64,000 bases of DNA. It comes from Dioscorea cayenensis subsp. rotundata (Eukaryota; Streptophyta; Magnoliopsida; Dioscoreales; Dioscoreaceae). Position 1 is the stretch's first letter, and the number at the start of each line of letters is the position of its first letter. The translations under genes and the position numbers were made by a program. Below the pieces are notes generated by a model. That model had not been told where the DNA came from. It worked only from the letters and a program-made list of their open reading frames with translations, and ran no database searches. Shown in pieces: positions 38,819 to 50,968 of this stretch. Where the stretch lies: NCBI RefSeq assembly GCF_009730915.1, contig NC_052475.1, positions 28,829,016 to 28,893,015 of the forward strand, read 5' to 3'.

Positions 38819-39818
38819 NNNNNNNNNNNNNNNNNNNNNNNNNNNNNNNNNNNNNNNNNNNNNNNNNNNNNNNNNNNNNNNNNNNNNNNNNNNNNNNNNN
38901 NNNNNNNNNNNNNNNNNNNNNNNNNNNNNNNNNNNNNNNNNNNNNNNNNNNNNNNNNNNNNNNNNNNNNNNNNNNNNNNNNNNNNNNNNNNNNNNNNNNN
39001 NNNNNNNNNNNNNNNNNNNNNNNNNNNNNNNNNNNNNNNNNNNNNNNNNNNNNNNNNNNNNNNNNNNNNNNNNNNNNNNNNNNNNNNNNNNNNNNNNNNN
39101 NNNNNNNNNNNNNNNNNNNNNNNNNNNNNNNNNNNNNNNNNNNNNNNNNNNNNNNNNNNNNNNNNNNNNNNNNNNNNNNNNNNNNNNNNNNNNNNNNNNN
39201 NNNNNNNNNNNNNNNNNNNNNNNNNNNNNNNNNNNNNNNNNNNNNNNNNNNNNNNNNNNNNNNNNNNNNNNNNNNNNNNNNNNNNNNNNNNNNNNNNNNN
39301 NNNNNNNNNNNNNNNNNNNNNNNNNNNNNNNNNNNNNNNNNNNNNNNNNNNNNNNNNNNNNNNNNNNNNNNNNNNNNNNNNNNNNNNNNNNNNNNNNNNN
39401 NNNNNNNNNNNNNNNNNNNNNNNNNNNNNNNNNNNNNNNNNNNNNNNNNNNNNNNNNNNNNNNNNNNNNNNNNNNNNNNNNNNNNNNNNNNNNNNNNNNN
39501 NNNNNNNNNNNNNNNNNNNNNNNNNNNNNNNNNNNNNNNNNNNNNNNNNNNNNNNNNNNNNNNNNNNNNNNNNNNNNNNNNNNNNNNNNNNNNNNNNNNN
39601 NNNNNNNNNNNNNNNNNNNNNNNNNNNNNNNNNNNNNNNNNNNNNNNNNNNNNNNNNNNNNNNNNNNNNNNNNNNNNNNNNNNNNNNNNNNNNNNNNNNN
39701 NNNNNNNNNNNNNNNNNNNNNNNNNNNNNNNNNNNNNNNNNNNNNNNNNNNNNNNNNNNNNNNNNNNNNNNNNNNNNNNNNNNNNNNNNNNNNNNNNNNN
39801 NNNNNNNNNNNNNNNNNN
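38819..39818. other. Assembly gap of 1000 N
   Basis: Exactly 1000 undetermined bases. The next known base is already inside the left arm of an inverted repeat. Confidence 0.99.
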
Positions 39819-41036
39819 TCAGGGTAATGACTAAAATCACTAAATTATGTCAATTCCTATTTGAGTCATCGGACTGTGGCTACAGTCTAGTCGCCACTCT
39901 CATTGCCCATTCGATCACTATCACAAACGCGTTAACATAGAGGATTTCTGGCTTGCACACCGACCATTGCCTTCCGCTGTCGCACAACACAACGGGCTCG
40001 TTTCTCACCATTCCCTCTTATATCCAAATAACTCCTTTATCTCCTTCTAAACTCCTCTCTTTCTCTTCTTCTTTATCTTCTCCATCTCCTTTTTCATCTT
40101 TTCAACCTTCATCTCCCTCATTTTCCTCCTTCTTCTCCTCCTCCTCCATTATCATCATCTTCTGTTTCCTTTCTTTCTTACTACTACCCAACTCATCTCC
40201 ACTAATGAGCACCTCCCTTATCCCCATCTGCCCAATAAACAACACTTGAGCTACAAACCTCATTAGCAATTCAAATTCAAAAAACAAGCTCCTTCAAATT
40301 GTGAACCAAAAACAAGAAGATCATTGAATCAATTGCGGGTTAATACCAAAAAAGAGAGGATCAATGCATGCATCAAATCGCCTTCAAATTCTATGTGCCG
40401 CCATTGATGTGCATGCAAATAATCATGCATTCATGGGCTTGAGTCCATGATAGCCATACAGTTCACTGAAGTCTCCATTGAAGATCTTTTAACCCATGAC
40501 ATAGAGTGCATTAAGAGAATACATGCTTATTTCATTGCAAGCAGTGAGATTGAATCAAATGCAAAAGAAGCAGAGGTTGTGAATGCCAATGAGGTTTGTA
40601 GCTCAAATATTGCTTATTGGGTAGATGAATATAAGGGAGATGCTCATTAATGGAGATGAGCTAAGTAGAAGTCAGAAGGAGAGGAAGAAGAAGATGATAA
40701 TGGAGGAAGAGGAGGACAAGGAGATGAAGGTTGAAAAGATGAAGAAAGAGATGGAGAAGAGAAAGAAGAAGAGAAAGAGAGGAGTTTGGAAGGAGATGAA
40801 GGAGTTGTTTGGATGTAAGAGGGGAATGGTGAGAGATGAACAGTGCACGGGTGTTGCTGACGAGGTGAGGCCAATGGTAAGGTGGCAAGCCAACTCAGCC
40901 TTCCGTTAACGCCGTTTGTAATAGTGACTTGATTGGAATGATTTATTTAGTTAAGTGATCCAAATAGAATTTTTTCTAGTTTAGTGACCCAAATAGGAAT
41001 TGGGCAATACTTTAGTGACCAACTAGGTAATTTACC
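39819..41036. mobile_element. Fold-back (long-TIR) DNA element, left end lost in the gap
   Basis: Arms of about 450 bases (39819-40290 and 40590-41036) are imperfect reverse complements around a loop of about 300 bases. Matching pairs include CAATTCCTATTTG in the left arm with CAAATAGGAATTG in the right arm, GTTAACGCC-type motifs, and a CT-rich/GA-rich tract read in opposite senses (39990-40250 and 40600-40860). The outer end reads GGGTAAATTACC on the minus strand. Lysine-rich or serine-rich ORFs in the arms are by-products of the purine tract. The long-TIR architecture suggests a Mutator-like or fold-back family; no target duplication can be checked because one end is missing. Confidence 0.7.
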
Positions 41037-41872
41037 CTAATTTCAAAGCAAAACAACTTTTGGTAAAACATTTAGATTTTGTATTTAAAAATAAAGCACA
41101 AATCAAGAATGGACGAGAACATTGATTCGAAATATTTAGAATTAAAGGCACTTGTAGTCTATTATGTGATATATATATCTGCTCTGATAAAAAGTTGTTG
41201 CCTCGGAAAGATCAACCATTTTAACTAGTTACTTAGAGCAATAAAATATTTATGCTACAAATTTTTCCCAAAAAATTACAAATTTCCCCCAAAAAGTGAT
41301 GTAATAACCTTACCGCAACTACTTATGTTGTGTCACACGGACAATGAATATGCAAACCATCTTCTCATTCTAGCTTGTTCACCATAAAAACAACCCCAAA
41401 CTCCTATAATAAAATTTTGTAGAATTTTTTAGTCAAAGCAATCACGTGGCATATATGGTTTGGCATAAATGAATGTATTTTTAATTACAAAAATTTATTT
41501 CCTACTTTATCTGTTTAAAAATTTAGTTACTTAGTTAGTCTATTTTGGATGGATGCAACTTCTATCAACAAAAAAGTAGTGAAATAGAACATACAATTCT
41601 CATGGAACACTATGTGCGAGGATACACATGGCCCTCATGTGTAAGTGGTACAGACCAATTAACAACTGAGATGTAGACTAGGTTTACTGGACACACTAGC
41701 TAGGATAAGAGGCTTTCTGAGAGAGATTTTATCATGTTGTGTTTGTTTTATCTTTCTCATTGCTTTTCTACTGTTGTTTGAACTGTTTGTTATTTTCTAT
41801 TAACCTTTATATCCAGTGGACTCAGTGTTTATTTATTTATGTATTTGCTTATTTTTAATAAATTCATAGTTT
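41037..41872. other. Intergenic, AT-rich
   Basis: No gene or clear repeat family seen. Confidence 0.5.
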
Positions 41873-41877
41873 ATTTA

Positions 41878-43026
41878 TGTTAGTTCCGGCGATGTGGTTT
41901 GTGGTTTAGTGAACACTCACAACAGTCAAAGAAAAACTCACACAAACCAAGCAAGAAGGAGACACACAAAATTGGTAACCCAGTTCGGCGTCCTCTCGCC
42001 TATGTCTGGGGGCCAAGCCCGGAGAAAAATAATCCACTAAAAGAGGTGAAAATACATGAGTACAAAACACTTGTCACTCACTCACTCAACAATAATGAAC
42101 AGTACCCTCTCTAGATTGTCTGGTGCTCACACACTCTCCTCCAAGAGTTCCCCAAGAGTCACACCTACAATCTACGAGCAAGGTAGCTTATATAGACGCC
42201 TCAACATCCCAAATATAGCACATACCTCTTTTAGAATCTCTGCGGCTACTAATTTAAAAACCTGCCGAAATTAGTACTGTGCGACTCCCCATTTGTAACA
42301 TGAATCGATATTACGGCACTGATCACGACTTGATCGAGGTTACGTTACGTTGCGGACGACCTCAAGACCCATCAACCTCCCGGTCAGTGCTTAGTCCGAG
42401 TCGATGCGACCCAAATCTCCCGATCCCGATTGCCAGAACTAGCCTCACCTCCTCGGTTCCTCATCACGCGAGTCCCCTCGCAAAGGGCGCGTCCTTGTCG
42501 TCTTCCATGAAACTTGCCAAACTTAGTCTTCGATCCACCTAAATTTGGTCTTCGAAAGATTCTCCAAACTTGATCTTTAATTCACGCAAGTTTGGTCCTC
42601 AAATCTTCTTAGTTAATAGATCTTCAATCAATCATCAAGGATTCTTCAAATCATATCTTCAATTATTCACACCATGAATAAATCTTTCTTTAATTAAGCT
42701 CCACCATATTTAGTCTTCAATCAAATCACCCAAATATAGTCTCGATATGATCTTGTCTTGAGTTGTAATCGTTGCTAAAAATAACTCCACCAGAGATCTT
42801 TAAGATAACTTCACCATGATCTTCAGAGATATTTTTGAGCTCAGTGTTGAGAGACTTTCACTAAAAAAATAACCCATCGAGATCTTGAGATGTTTTCTTT
42901 GCAGACTCCAGTCTCCTTGGCGTGTCACGATCTTTAGCATCATCGATTATCTTTGTCGGCACTTGGCCATGCCCAGCTGGCTGCAGATGTCAAATCATGT
43001 CAATAAATAGTGCGGTTGCACTAACA
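41878..43026. mobile_element. Solo LTR of a retrotransposon, 1.15 kb
   Basis: It begins TGTTAGTTCC and ends GCACTAACA, so it has the TG...CA ends with short inverted repeats typical of LTRs. The flanks carry a perfect 5-base target duplication ATTTA (41873-41877 and 43027-43031). There is no internal coding sequence, so this is one LTR left after recombination between two. Gypsy and copia cannot be told apart from the LTR alone. Confidence 0.85.
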
Positions 43027-43031
43027 ATTTA

Positions 43032-44867
43032 TTTTTTAAAAAATGGATAGATTAGTTTGTTAAATTTTATTGTATGCTCTATTAATTTCGTTTTTTTCCT
43101 TTTGTTTCTATTATAGTATAATTTCTCAAGGATCCAATGCAAAAGACTGGGTAATTTGAATTGCTATCAAATTTTGTATTTATTAAAATGAAATGAATTC
43201 TAAAAGAAATGATGATAAATAGATAAATAGAATATATGGTGATGAGAAAAACATGCAACAAGATCATGTGCATGAGAAATGAGAAGTCATAGTCATGTTG
43301 CTGTCCTACTTCACCCAATCCACACAAGAATAATTAAAACCTAGCCACCATAAAAAGTTTAGGAGCATTAATTTAATAACCCTCATTTTATTTAAATAAT
43401 TTAATTACCCAAAGTCTTGCACCCATATATCCTCTAATATATAGTGTGGTTTATAACCTTAATACGTTTTCAATCTAAGTACCGTGCATATATATTATAC
43501 CAAGGACCACTGTGAAAAAGATAAGCTACAAAACCCCACCCTCTCTTCATTCATGACCTCTTCTAGCCCTCTAAAACTTTAACCTTGATTCCTTCAATGT
43601 ATTTATAACGTTCATTGTGACGTTTCATAATGAAGTGGTGGTCCTCATTATCTTCTCTTATTAATTTATAGGGAGAACTATGTTTCAACTCATATATATA
43701 TAATTGCCCCACATGATCATGATAAATTAGAGGATGATTAAATGCAAATACTAAATTTTAATTAATTTCTTGTGATTAAATTCAAATGTATATATGTTGG
43801 GCCTTGCAATGCAATCCTATGTTGGCATATCTTTGTTTAAGTCGTGTTTATTTAGAGTTAAGTTTGAAGATGGGAATACATAAGTTTTTATGAACAGAAA
43901 AAAATATTAAATATAACGATTAATCAATACTAAAAGTTTTGCCCATATTGAAAAATATCGAAAAAAACTAATATATATATATATATATATAAACACACAT
44001 CATCAATATTTTATTTTCAAAATATATTAAAAAAGCATGAAAAAAAGGTACACTACAAATGGTCCCTTGGGATGAAAATGAAAGAGTTAAATACACGGTG
44101 GGGAATGCAAATAAAAATGATAAACCTTCAAATTAACTTCTAATTTTTTTTATTATTTTTGACCAATTAAACAAATGTAGAGCATTTTCTTCTCCTTTAA
44201 AAATCATGTTAACAAAGTGACATATATATAACTTATTTAGCAAATTCTTTTTTTTTTCAAAATTTCTAAAGGAGAATTAAAAAAAAGCAAGTGATTACAC
44301 ACACAACTAGTGATTGCATAATCTATATATGTTTAAAAAGAGAAAAAGAAAATGAAAATTGTGTTTATTGTATTTTATTTCAAAATAGCAATTCTTTTCT
44401 TTGAAAAAACTCATCTAGTTGTGGGCCTTTGGCTATTATTTTCATGCAAGCACAACTAAACATATATTCTCCAAAACCCTTACCATTCTTCACCTCTCCA
44501 AGCACTAAGATCACCCACCAAATGACACCAATTTAGAACAACATATCACACGTGCGACCATTAATAGCGATGTCTACACAAATCACTTCCCTCCTTCCAT
44601 ACACCTAAAGATCAAACCCTAACTATTCTTTGTCAACTTTATCCTGTTGCATCCTCTATCTCTTCTTCTCATTATTTAAACCTCCTCATGCCTTACCAAC
44701 GTTACAGCACTCTTCCTCCAATAATCTTCTTGTCTTCCTCTTGCCTTCAATTTTTATTTATCAACAAATAAAACAATATTATTATTATCCTTGTTCATAG
44801 TCTTCTTCCATTCTTTTAATTCCATCTCTCTATTTATACACTTATATATATATATATATATATATAA
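43032..44867. other. AT-rich upstream region of the PKS-like gene
   Basis: About 1.8 kb without a gene. A CACGTG G-box lies at 44549-44554 and TA microsatellites at about 43972-43992 and 44845-44866. Confidence 0.5.
44549..44554. promoter_or_regulatory. G-box (CACGTG) upstream of the PKS-like gene
   Basis: A palindromic CACGTG about 315 bases before the start codon. G-boxes bind bHLH (PIF) and bZIP (HY5) light-signalling factors, which would suit a phytochrome-pathway gene. Use of this site is inferred. Confidence 0.4.
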
Positions 44868-45608
44868 ATGGCAAGTCTTACACTAGCTTCACCTTGCATC
44901 ACCTCCACCATTTTCAACTCTGAAACAAGCTCCAACAATGGAAGAGATGACTCTTTCTCTTCATACCTGAACCTCATCAGAGAGAGCCTTGCAAAGACCA
45001 AACTGATAACTCCGGTGATACTCCTACCACTATGCAGATAAGCATAGGGAAAAACCCAAGGTGAAGATCGTGAGCTTGATATCTTCCGTGCAGAGAAGTA
45101 CTTCAGTGGAGTAATGGACGGAGAAAGTACTAATATGGAAAAAAGTCCAGTGATCAGTTCTTACAAGAAAGAAGGCAAGATGATGAGCTTGAAATCAATA
45201 TCAATGACTGAGAGCACATACTCGGAGGTTAGTGCCAACAGCCGCAAAACTCTTCTCCGAGACCACCGGAGGAAACTATCATCGTCGTCTTCGTCAAACG
45301 GGCGAAGAAGAAGGTTGTTGAGAGTTTTTCGGTGTTCTTGCTCTGGAAAAGATGCAACCAGGGTTGAAGAAGACATGAATGGGAACAAGAAACAAGGGTT
45401 CTTTGTAGAGAGATCATCATTTGCAACCAAGATAGAAGATGCTCTCACGTTCATGACGTTGAACTCACAAATGGGAGCAGCGAGAATGACGATTCAAAAG
45501 GAGACATTTGGTTCACCTTTCATTGAGAAAAGTGTCATGGTGTCAACCCTGAGAAAAAGTTTGACTTTGTTGACTCCTCCTCTGGTTACCAAGCAACAAC
45601 AACAACAA

Positions 45609-45644
<36 letters not shown>

Positions 45645-46043
45645 CTCTTGAGTGAAACCAGTTCTGATTTGTTTGAAATTGATAGCCTTTCCATCAATGG
45701 GAGTAGTTTGTTTCGGCCGGAGACTGGGTATGAGCCGAGTGAGGCAAGCATAGATTGGAGTGTGACTACAGCTAGTGCTGGAAATGATGAACGGAAATTG
45801 GATATTCATGAAGGGAAGAGGCCTTCAAAGAGTGGTAAGCATAGCATGCTGCTTGGTTGCGCAAGCGAGAAGGCGGTGAACGTGACGTCGACGGAGAATT
45901 ACAGCAAGAAGCCGGAGAGGCCTCTGAGCTCCATGAGTAATAATTATGAGCAAATGAGGAGTCTTCCTCCATTGCTGAGGTATCATGCTTCTCAAGCTGT
46001 TCAGTCACGCCATAGCTTGGACTTCACTCATGGAGGTCTCTAG
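44868..46043 (+). CDS. PHYTOCHROME KINASE SUBSTRATE-like protein, with two compensating indels
   Basis: PKS proteins are plasma-membrane-associated partners of phytochromes and phototropins that act in phototropism and leaf positioning. Family blocks: near the N-terminus DDSFSSYLNLIRESLAK; then LDIFRAEKYFSGVMDGES; the Cys-rich core RRRLLRVFRCSCSGKDA; and the C-terminal LFEIDSLSINGSSLF with TGYEPSEASIDWSVTTASAG. The gene has a single exon. The frame breaks twice. Near 45006-45009 one A seems missing (ATAAC for ATAAAC) and near 45059-45060 one A seems extra (CCAAGG for CCAGG). Between them the second frame reads NSGDTPTTMQISIGKNP. With both corrected the frame runs to the stop at 46041-46043, about 391 residues. 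The part from ATG 45114 (309 residues) is uninterrupted. A Q5-D12 low-complexity tract lies in the middle. Confidence 0.85.
45594..45644 (+). repeat. CAA then GAT trinucleotide run coding for Gln and Asp
   Basis: Five CAA codons followed by about twelve GA(T) codons lie inside the PKS-like frame. Length polymorphism is likely. Confidence 0.9.
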
Positions 46044-48936
46044 TGTTTTATTAACGTTAGTTCTCCATATCTTTTATTTATCTTTCTTTCATCTTGAGAT
46101 GTATATATATATATAGTTTGGAAAGAGTCTTTTAGACTCTTTAATAGTGTGTGTCAGTGCATGTGTGTTTTGTTTAGAAGCTAAGCTAGGTTGGATTTTG
46201 ATTTGCAATGAATGTTTTTGAAGTTATATATATATATATATATATATATGTGAATGTGTTTTGCCTAGCTACTGTCATGATAAATAAAGATGATAGTGAA
46301 GCATGTGAAAATGAGATTAAATGAATTATTTTCTTCATCCATTTCACTTGTCATTTAGTGATGTTCAGTCCCGGGCACTGGTTTGAGTTTGAGAACTTGT
46401 TTTAAGTTGCTTTCACTTTATGAGGGGAGAGTACTACACATGAAGATGAGCCATTTTTTATCACTTAAGTACTACGCAATTATCTAATTATCTATCTTAG
46501 ATCTTGTAATACTTTATCTTATGAATATACCATGGCCCGGGCAGAGTAAAAAATCATACACAAGAAAGGGTAAAATGAAACTTAATAAATCAAAATTCAA
46601 ATATAATTAAAATTATATAATTATTTTTATTTTTTATTTACATAAACAAGTGGTAGAAAACATCAATAAAAGCAAATTTATAATTGAAACTTACAAATTT
46701 TAATATTTTGAAAATAATAAATAATTGTTTTATAATATAAATTATACAATCAAAGATATATTTTTCAATGTATGTTACAAAGTAATCAGCTAAAAATATA
46801 TCACCAATTTTATTGTGTAGTCGAAGTTTTATAATCTTTATTACTATGAAATTTTTCTCCAAAATTGTAATTGAAATTAGTAAAATTAGAATCAAAATTA
46901 AGACATTAAATAAATAAATAAATAAATATAAAATAAATTTAATTTTAAATCAAATTATAGTCACAGCTTCTTCATTGGTTAAAAAGAGACTCAAGTCTCT
47001 TTTTATTTTTAGTTAATAAAAAATTGAGGAGATTAATTGTAAAACAGATGGGTAATTATTAAATAAATTTAATCACATTTTGATTGGGGGTGGGGGCAGG
47101 GGGCAATTGCCCCTTGGGCCCCTTTCCCACTACATGGTTCCACTAAATGTACAGATATTATTTAATGCATCTATACCTTAAATCTTTGAGTTAAATATAT
47201 ATATATATATATATATAAATACCAACTCTAAACTAGTTGGACAAAATAAAACAATACATCTCTTTAATAGGAGATGCTTGTCATCTATTAGTCCAAAAAT
47301 AAAAAAATAAATATAAAACAATGCAAAACAATATACTTTTTATGTTCACATAATTTTGGATTGAATAGACATTATATTAAAATTAGAAGCACACAGACAT
47401 AGGTATATCATGAAAATGATCTTTAGTATAAAAGGGGGGAAAGAATAAAATACAACAAAATTCTCTAAAATTAAACACAAACTAGCAAAAACAACAAAGA
47501 AATAGATCCTTGATATGCATGGCATGATCCCATAGACCAAGCCAAAATAATTCCCCCCCACATAAAATCAACAAAATGGCTTCAAGCCTTCAAATAGATG
47601 TGTTGGCCAGGCTGCCAAAACCACTCGCACGTGTGGTTGGTACATGCCTGGAGGTTTTCATTTTTGTTCTTTGGTTTTGCTCAAGTGGCCCTTCTTTTCA
47701 CCGTCCTGCCCGTGAAAGAGAGGGAGAGAAAGCTCTGCCATGGAGCATGTCTTGTGGTTGATCTTCTTTCTCGCTTTCATTCATTTATTAGCATTTGTCA
47801 CATCAACATTCAATGTGGTCCTTGTTTCAGATGCCCCTTCACTTCATTCTTCCATTCTTTGTCACCACAAATATTCATCAGTTGATCTTAAGTTTCCATT
47901 TATTCACATAACAAATTATTCTTCTTCAGTGTAACTAAATATATATATATATTCAGACAATTATTGGAAAAACTTTAACTTCATCAGCTTGTTCATAGTT
48001 TTTTTAAAATTATAATATTAATTTTTTTCACTAATTAAAAGATTTTTATCTATTGGTACTGATATATTGTATAAAATTTACATTGTGATATTAATGATTT
48101 TCAGTTATTAGAGTAAATTTACAATTGAGTAACTAGTAGTATTCACTTCATTATACAAGATTTACACAGTGACTAAGGATCAATCTGTGTTGATGGTTTG
48201 TTGTTGTGGTCATATCGTCATTCAAGTTGTGTATTTTTTTTAGAAAAAATTAATTATAATTTTTTCAAAGTTTTAAAACATCGTAGACAGACCCTATAAC
48301 ATTTGAATTTACCAGACAATTCCTCTTTTTTTTGACAGTTTACTTTTCAATTAATGCAGCTCACTTTGTCAGTTTATTCAATCTTACCAATATGTACTTC
48401 TCACTTAAAATTATAGGTTGTAGTTTAAAATTATGAGTTTATGCTTAAAATTATGGATTTCCGTTTAAAACTTTGAGTTTTCTGCTTAAGATTATAGGTT
48501 TCCGCTTAAAATTATATGTTTCCATTTAAAAAATTGAGAGACAATTCTGTCAATATCAGCCACCTTTATGTCAGTAAGGTTTGAAAAGTAATTTGCAAAA
48601 AAAAAAAAAGGTCATCTTAGAATTCTCAAAATTATAGAGTTTTTTGTGAATAACTTAAGTTTCAGAGAGACTATTTGTCCAATTTTTTTTTATTAAAGTG
48701 GATAAATAAGTTGTGTATATTCTTTGCATTTGTAAAAAAATATTTTTATAATTGTGGATATAATTTCTTCATGTTCTTTTGGTAAAGATGGGTGGATAAA
48801 CTTATTATATTTTTTTGTGGATGCTGTTTGTTCCTCATCGAACGCGGTCATTTCGGTGTCATCGTCCAAGATTATTCTTTTATGATATTTTCATTTTGGA
48901 TTTCTTGTTTTGCTGAATTATGATTAAAAAAAAAAG
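46044..48936. other. Intergenic, AT-rich
   Basis: Contents: TA microsatellites at about 46104-46116, 46226-46250 and 47190-47217, and a G-rich then C-rich patch at 47080-47130 (GGGGGCAATTGCCCC palindrome) that may be a transposon end. Small ORFs at 47576-47934 resemble no family I know. No supported gene. Confidence 0.5.
48390..48530. repeat. Degenerate tandem array of a roughly 24-base TTTAAAATTAT unit
   Basis: About six units of (G/C)(T/C)TTAAAATTAT(G/A)(G/A)GTTT(C/A)(C/T)G follow one another. The unit resembles the T-rich repeats of the element at 48937-51403. Confidence 0.75.
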
Positions 48937-49174
48937 TGGAAATTGCCAAAAACACCCTGTAAGTTTGCAATATTGCCAAAAACACCCTGTTAGTTTTACA
49001 CTCCCCAAAAACCCCTTCATTTTGAATACAGATGATTTTTTTAAACCCCAAACATCTAACGATTGATTGATAGAGTTAATTTGGAATTTTTGGGACGAAA
49101 TTGTCCCTGCGTGGGAAGTTGTGGCAAGTGTGACGAGGGGTTTTGACTATAATGCCCTTTAGGGTGCTGATAAG

Positions 49175-49430
49175 TTTCTATTTAAAAAAATGAAGCTTCA
49201 TTTAAAATATGAGGTATGAGGTTACATTTTAAAAAAATGAGTTTCCTATTTAAAAATGAGTTTTTTTGTTTAAAAAAATGAGTTTTTGTTTAAAAAATGA
49301 AGTTTTCTGTTTAAGAAATGAGGGTTTCGTTTAAAAAAATGAGTCTCTGTTTAAGAAATGAGTTTTCGTTTAAGAAATGAGGTTTTTGTTTAAAAAAATG
49401 AGTTCTACGTTTAAGAAATGAGTTTTTGTG
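49175..49430. repeat. About twelve copies of a 20-22-base unit
   Basis: Each unit reads GTTTAA(A/G)AAATGAG followed by a T-rich tail of 5-8 bases. The spacing is regular. Similar units recur at 50100-50170, 50765-50860 and 51050-51210. Confidence 0.88.
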
Positions 49431-49591
49431 GTGTATTTATCACTTTCCCCAAAATCTCTTTTATTCGAGTTAAAGTTTTGGGCCGATGAGGACAAAGCAT
49501 GCGGCTCACAATCAGCGATCAGCGTTGCGTGAAAAATGGGATTTCGAACTACGAATTTTGATCTCCACCTCGATCTAGATCTCGATCTTGC

Positions 49592-50968
49592 CGGAGAAAA
49601 AGGTGCAGACCTTTTCGATCGCCTTCGCTCGACGACGAGGGAGCATCGCGGTCTTCCCGAGGGTCGACGGACGAAGAAGATGAAAGAGATGAGGTCGAGC
49701 GGCGGGGAAGGCGATGAAGGCGAAGGCGGGCGAGATCGAACCCTCATCGAGCCGCTTCCTCCCTCCGTTCCCGTCGCGACTTAGGCGCCCATGGATCGAA
49801 ACCCGGGAATGATCCCTAACCCCTAACCCTATTGCTATCCATGTTGCGGTCTCCAGCGATCGAGAATGGTTCCATTCGAGTTCAGACCCGTCTTATCCGA
49901 GCGTCGCTATCAAGACCTCACCACTCCGACCGTCGAGGAACGTCACTCAGCCGGATGCATACGCCGACAAAGTTTCTCCTTTAAGACCCCACACGAGCGA
50001 GGGCCACCTTGAAATCGCTCGCCCGGATCCGGAGCTCGGCACTCAGCGTTTCGCGAGATCGTCGACGATGAGATACTCAATGTCCCTACTCAGATGAGGG
50101 TTTCGTTTAAAAAAATGAGGTCTCTGTTTAAAAAAATAAAGCTCTTTGTTTAAGAAATGAGTTCTCTGTTTATATGCTTGTTTGTCTTTGTTTAATTATC
50201 TATGTTTTACATTTAATATATTGCGTTTACGTTTAAAAAGTGCTTAAATATCGTTGTTTTTTTATTTAAATATGTACGAGTGCAACCTTTCGATGCCTTA
50301 GCTCGACGACGAGGAGCATCGCGGTCTTCCCGAGGTCGACGATGAAGAAAATGAAAAGAGATGAGGGTCGACGACGGGGAAGAGCGATGAAGGCGAAGGC
50401 GGCGAGATCGAACCCTCATCGTGCGCCAGCTTCCTCCCTCCGTTCCGTCACCGAGCTTAGGCACCATGGATCGAACCCCGGAATGATCCCTAACCCTAAC
50501 CCTATTGCTATCCATGTCTGCGGTCTCGCATGATCGAGAATGGTTCCGTTCAAAGTTCATGCGTCTTATCCGACGTCGCCATCGAAGACCTCACCACTCG
50601 ACCGCCGAGGAGCGTCGCCAACCGGATCGTCAGCGCCGATAAAGATTTCTCCTTTAAGACCCGCATGAGCGAGGCCAGCTCGAGATCGCTCGCCGGATCT
50701 CGGAGCTCGAGCACTCAGCGTTCGGCGAGATCGGCTGACGATGAGATACTCAATGTCCCTACTCAATGAGGTTTCTGTTTTAAAAAATGAGGTCTCTGTT
50801 TAAAAAATAAGCTCTCTGTTTAAGAAATGAGTTCTCTGTTTAAGAAATGAGTTCTCTGTTTATATGCTTGTTTGTCTTTGTTTAACTATCGATGTTTATG
50901 TTTAATATATTGCGTTTACGTTTAAAAAAGTGCTTAAATATCGTTGTTTCTTTTGAAATATGTACGAG
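49592..50968. repeat. Tandem duplication of a roughly 674-base unit
   Basis: CTCGACGACGAG at 49628 recurs at 50302, and CAATGTCCCTACTCA recurs at the same offset of about 674 bases. Each unit contains the GC-rich block followed by T-rich repeats and ends near ATATGTACGAGTG. The copies differ by many small indels and substitutions. Confidence 0.85.

Noticed and set aside
40625-40909. Lysine/glutamate-rich 94-residue frame
   Set aside because: It is the translation of a purine tract in one arm of the fold-back element; the other arm gives a serine-rich mirror product.
47576-47934. Small frames, one with a hydrophobic start (MEHVLWLIFFLAFIHLL)
   Set aside because: It could be a secreted peptide by its hydrophobic N-terminus, but there is no family resemblance, no conserved cysteines and no promoter evidence.
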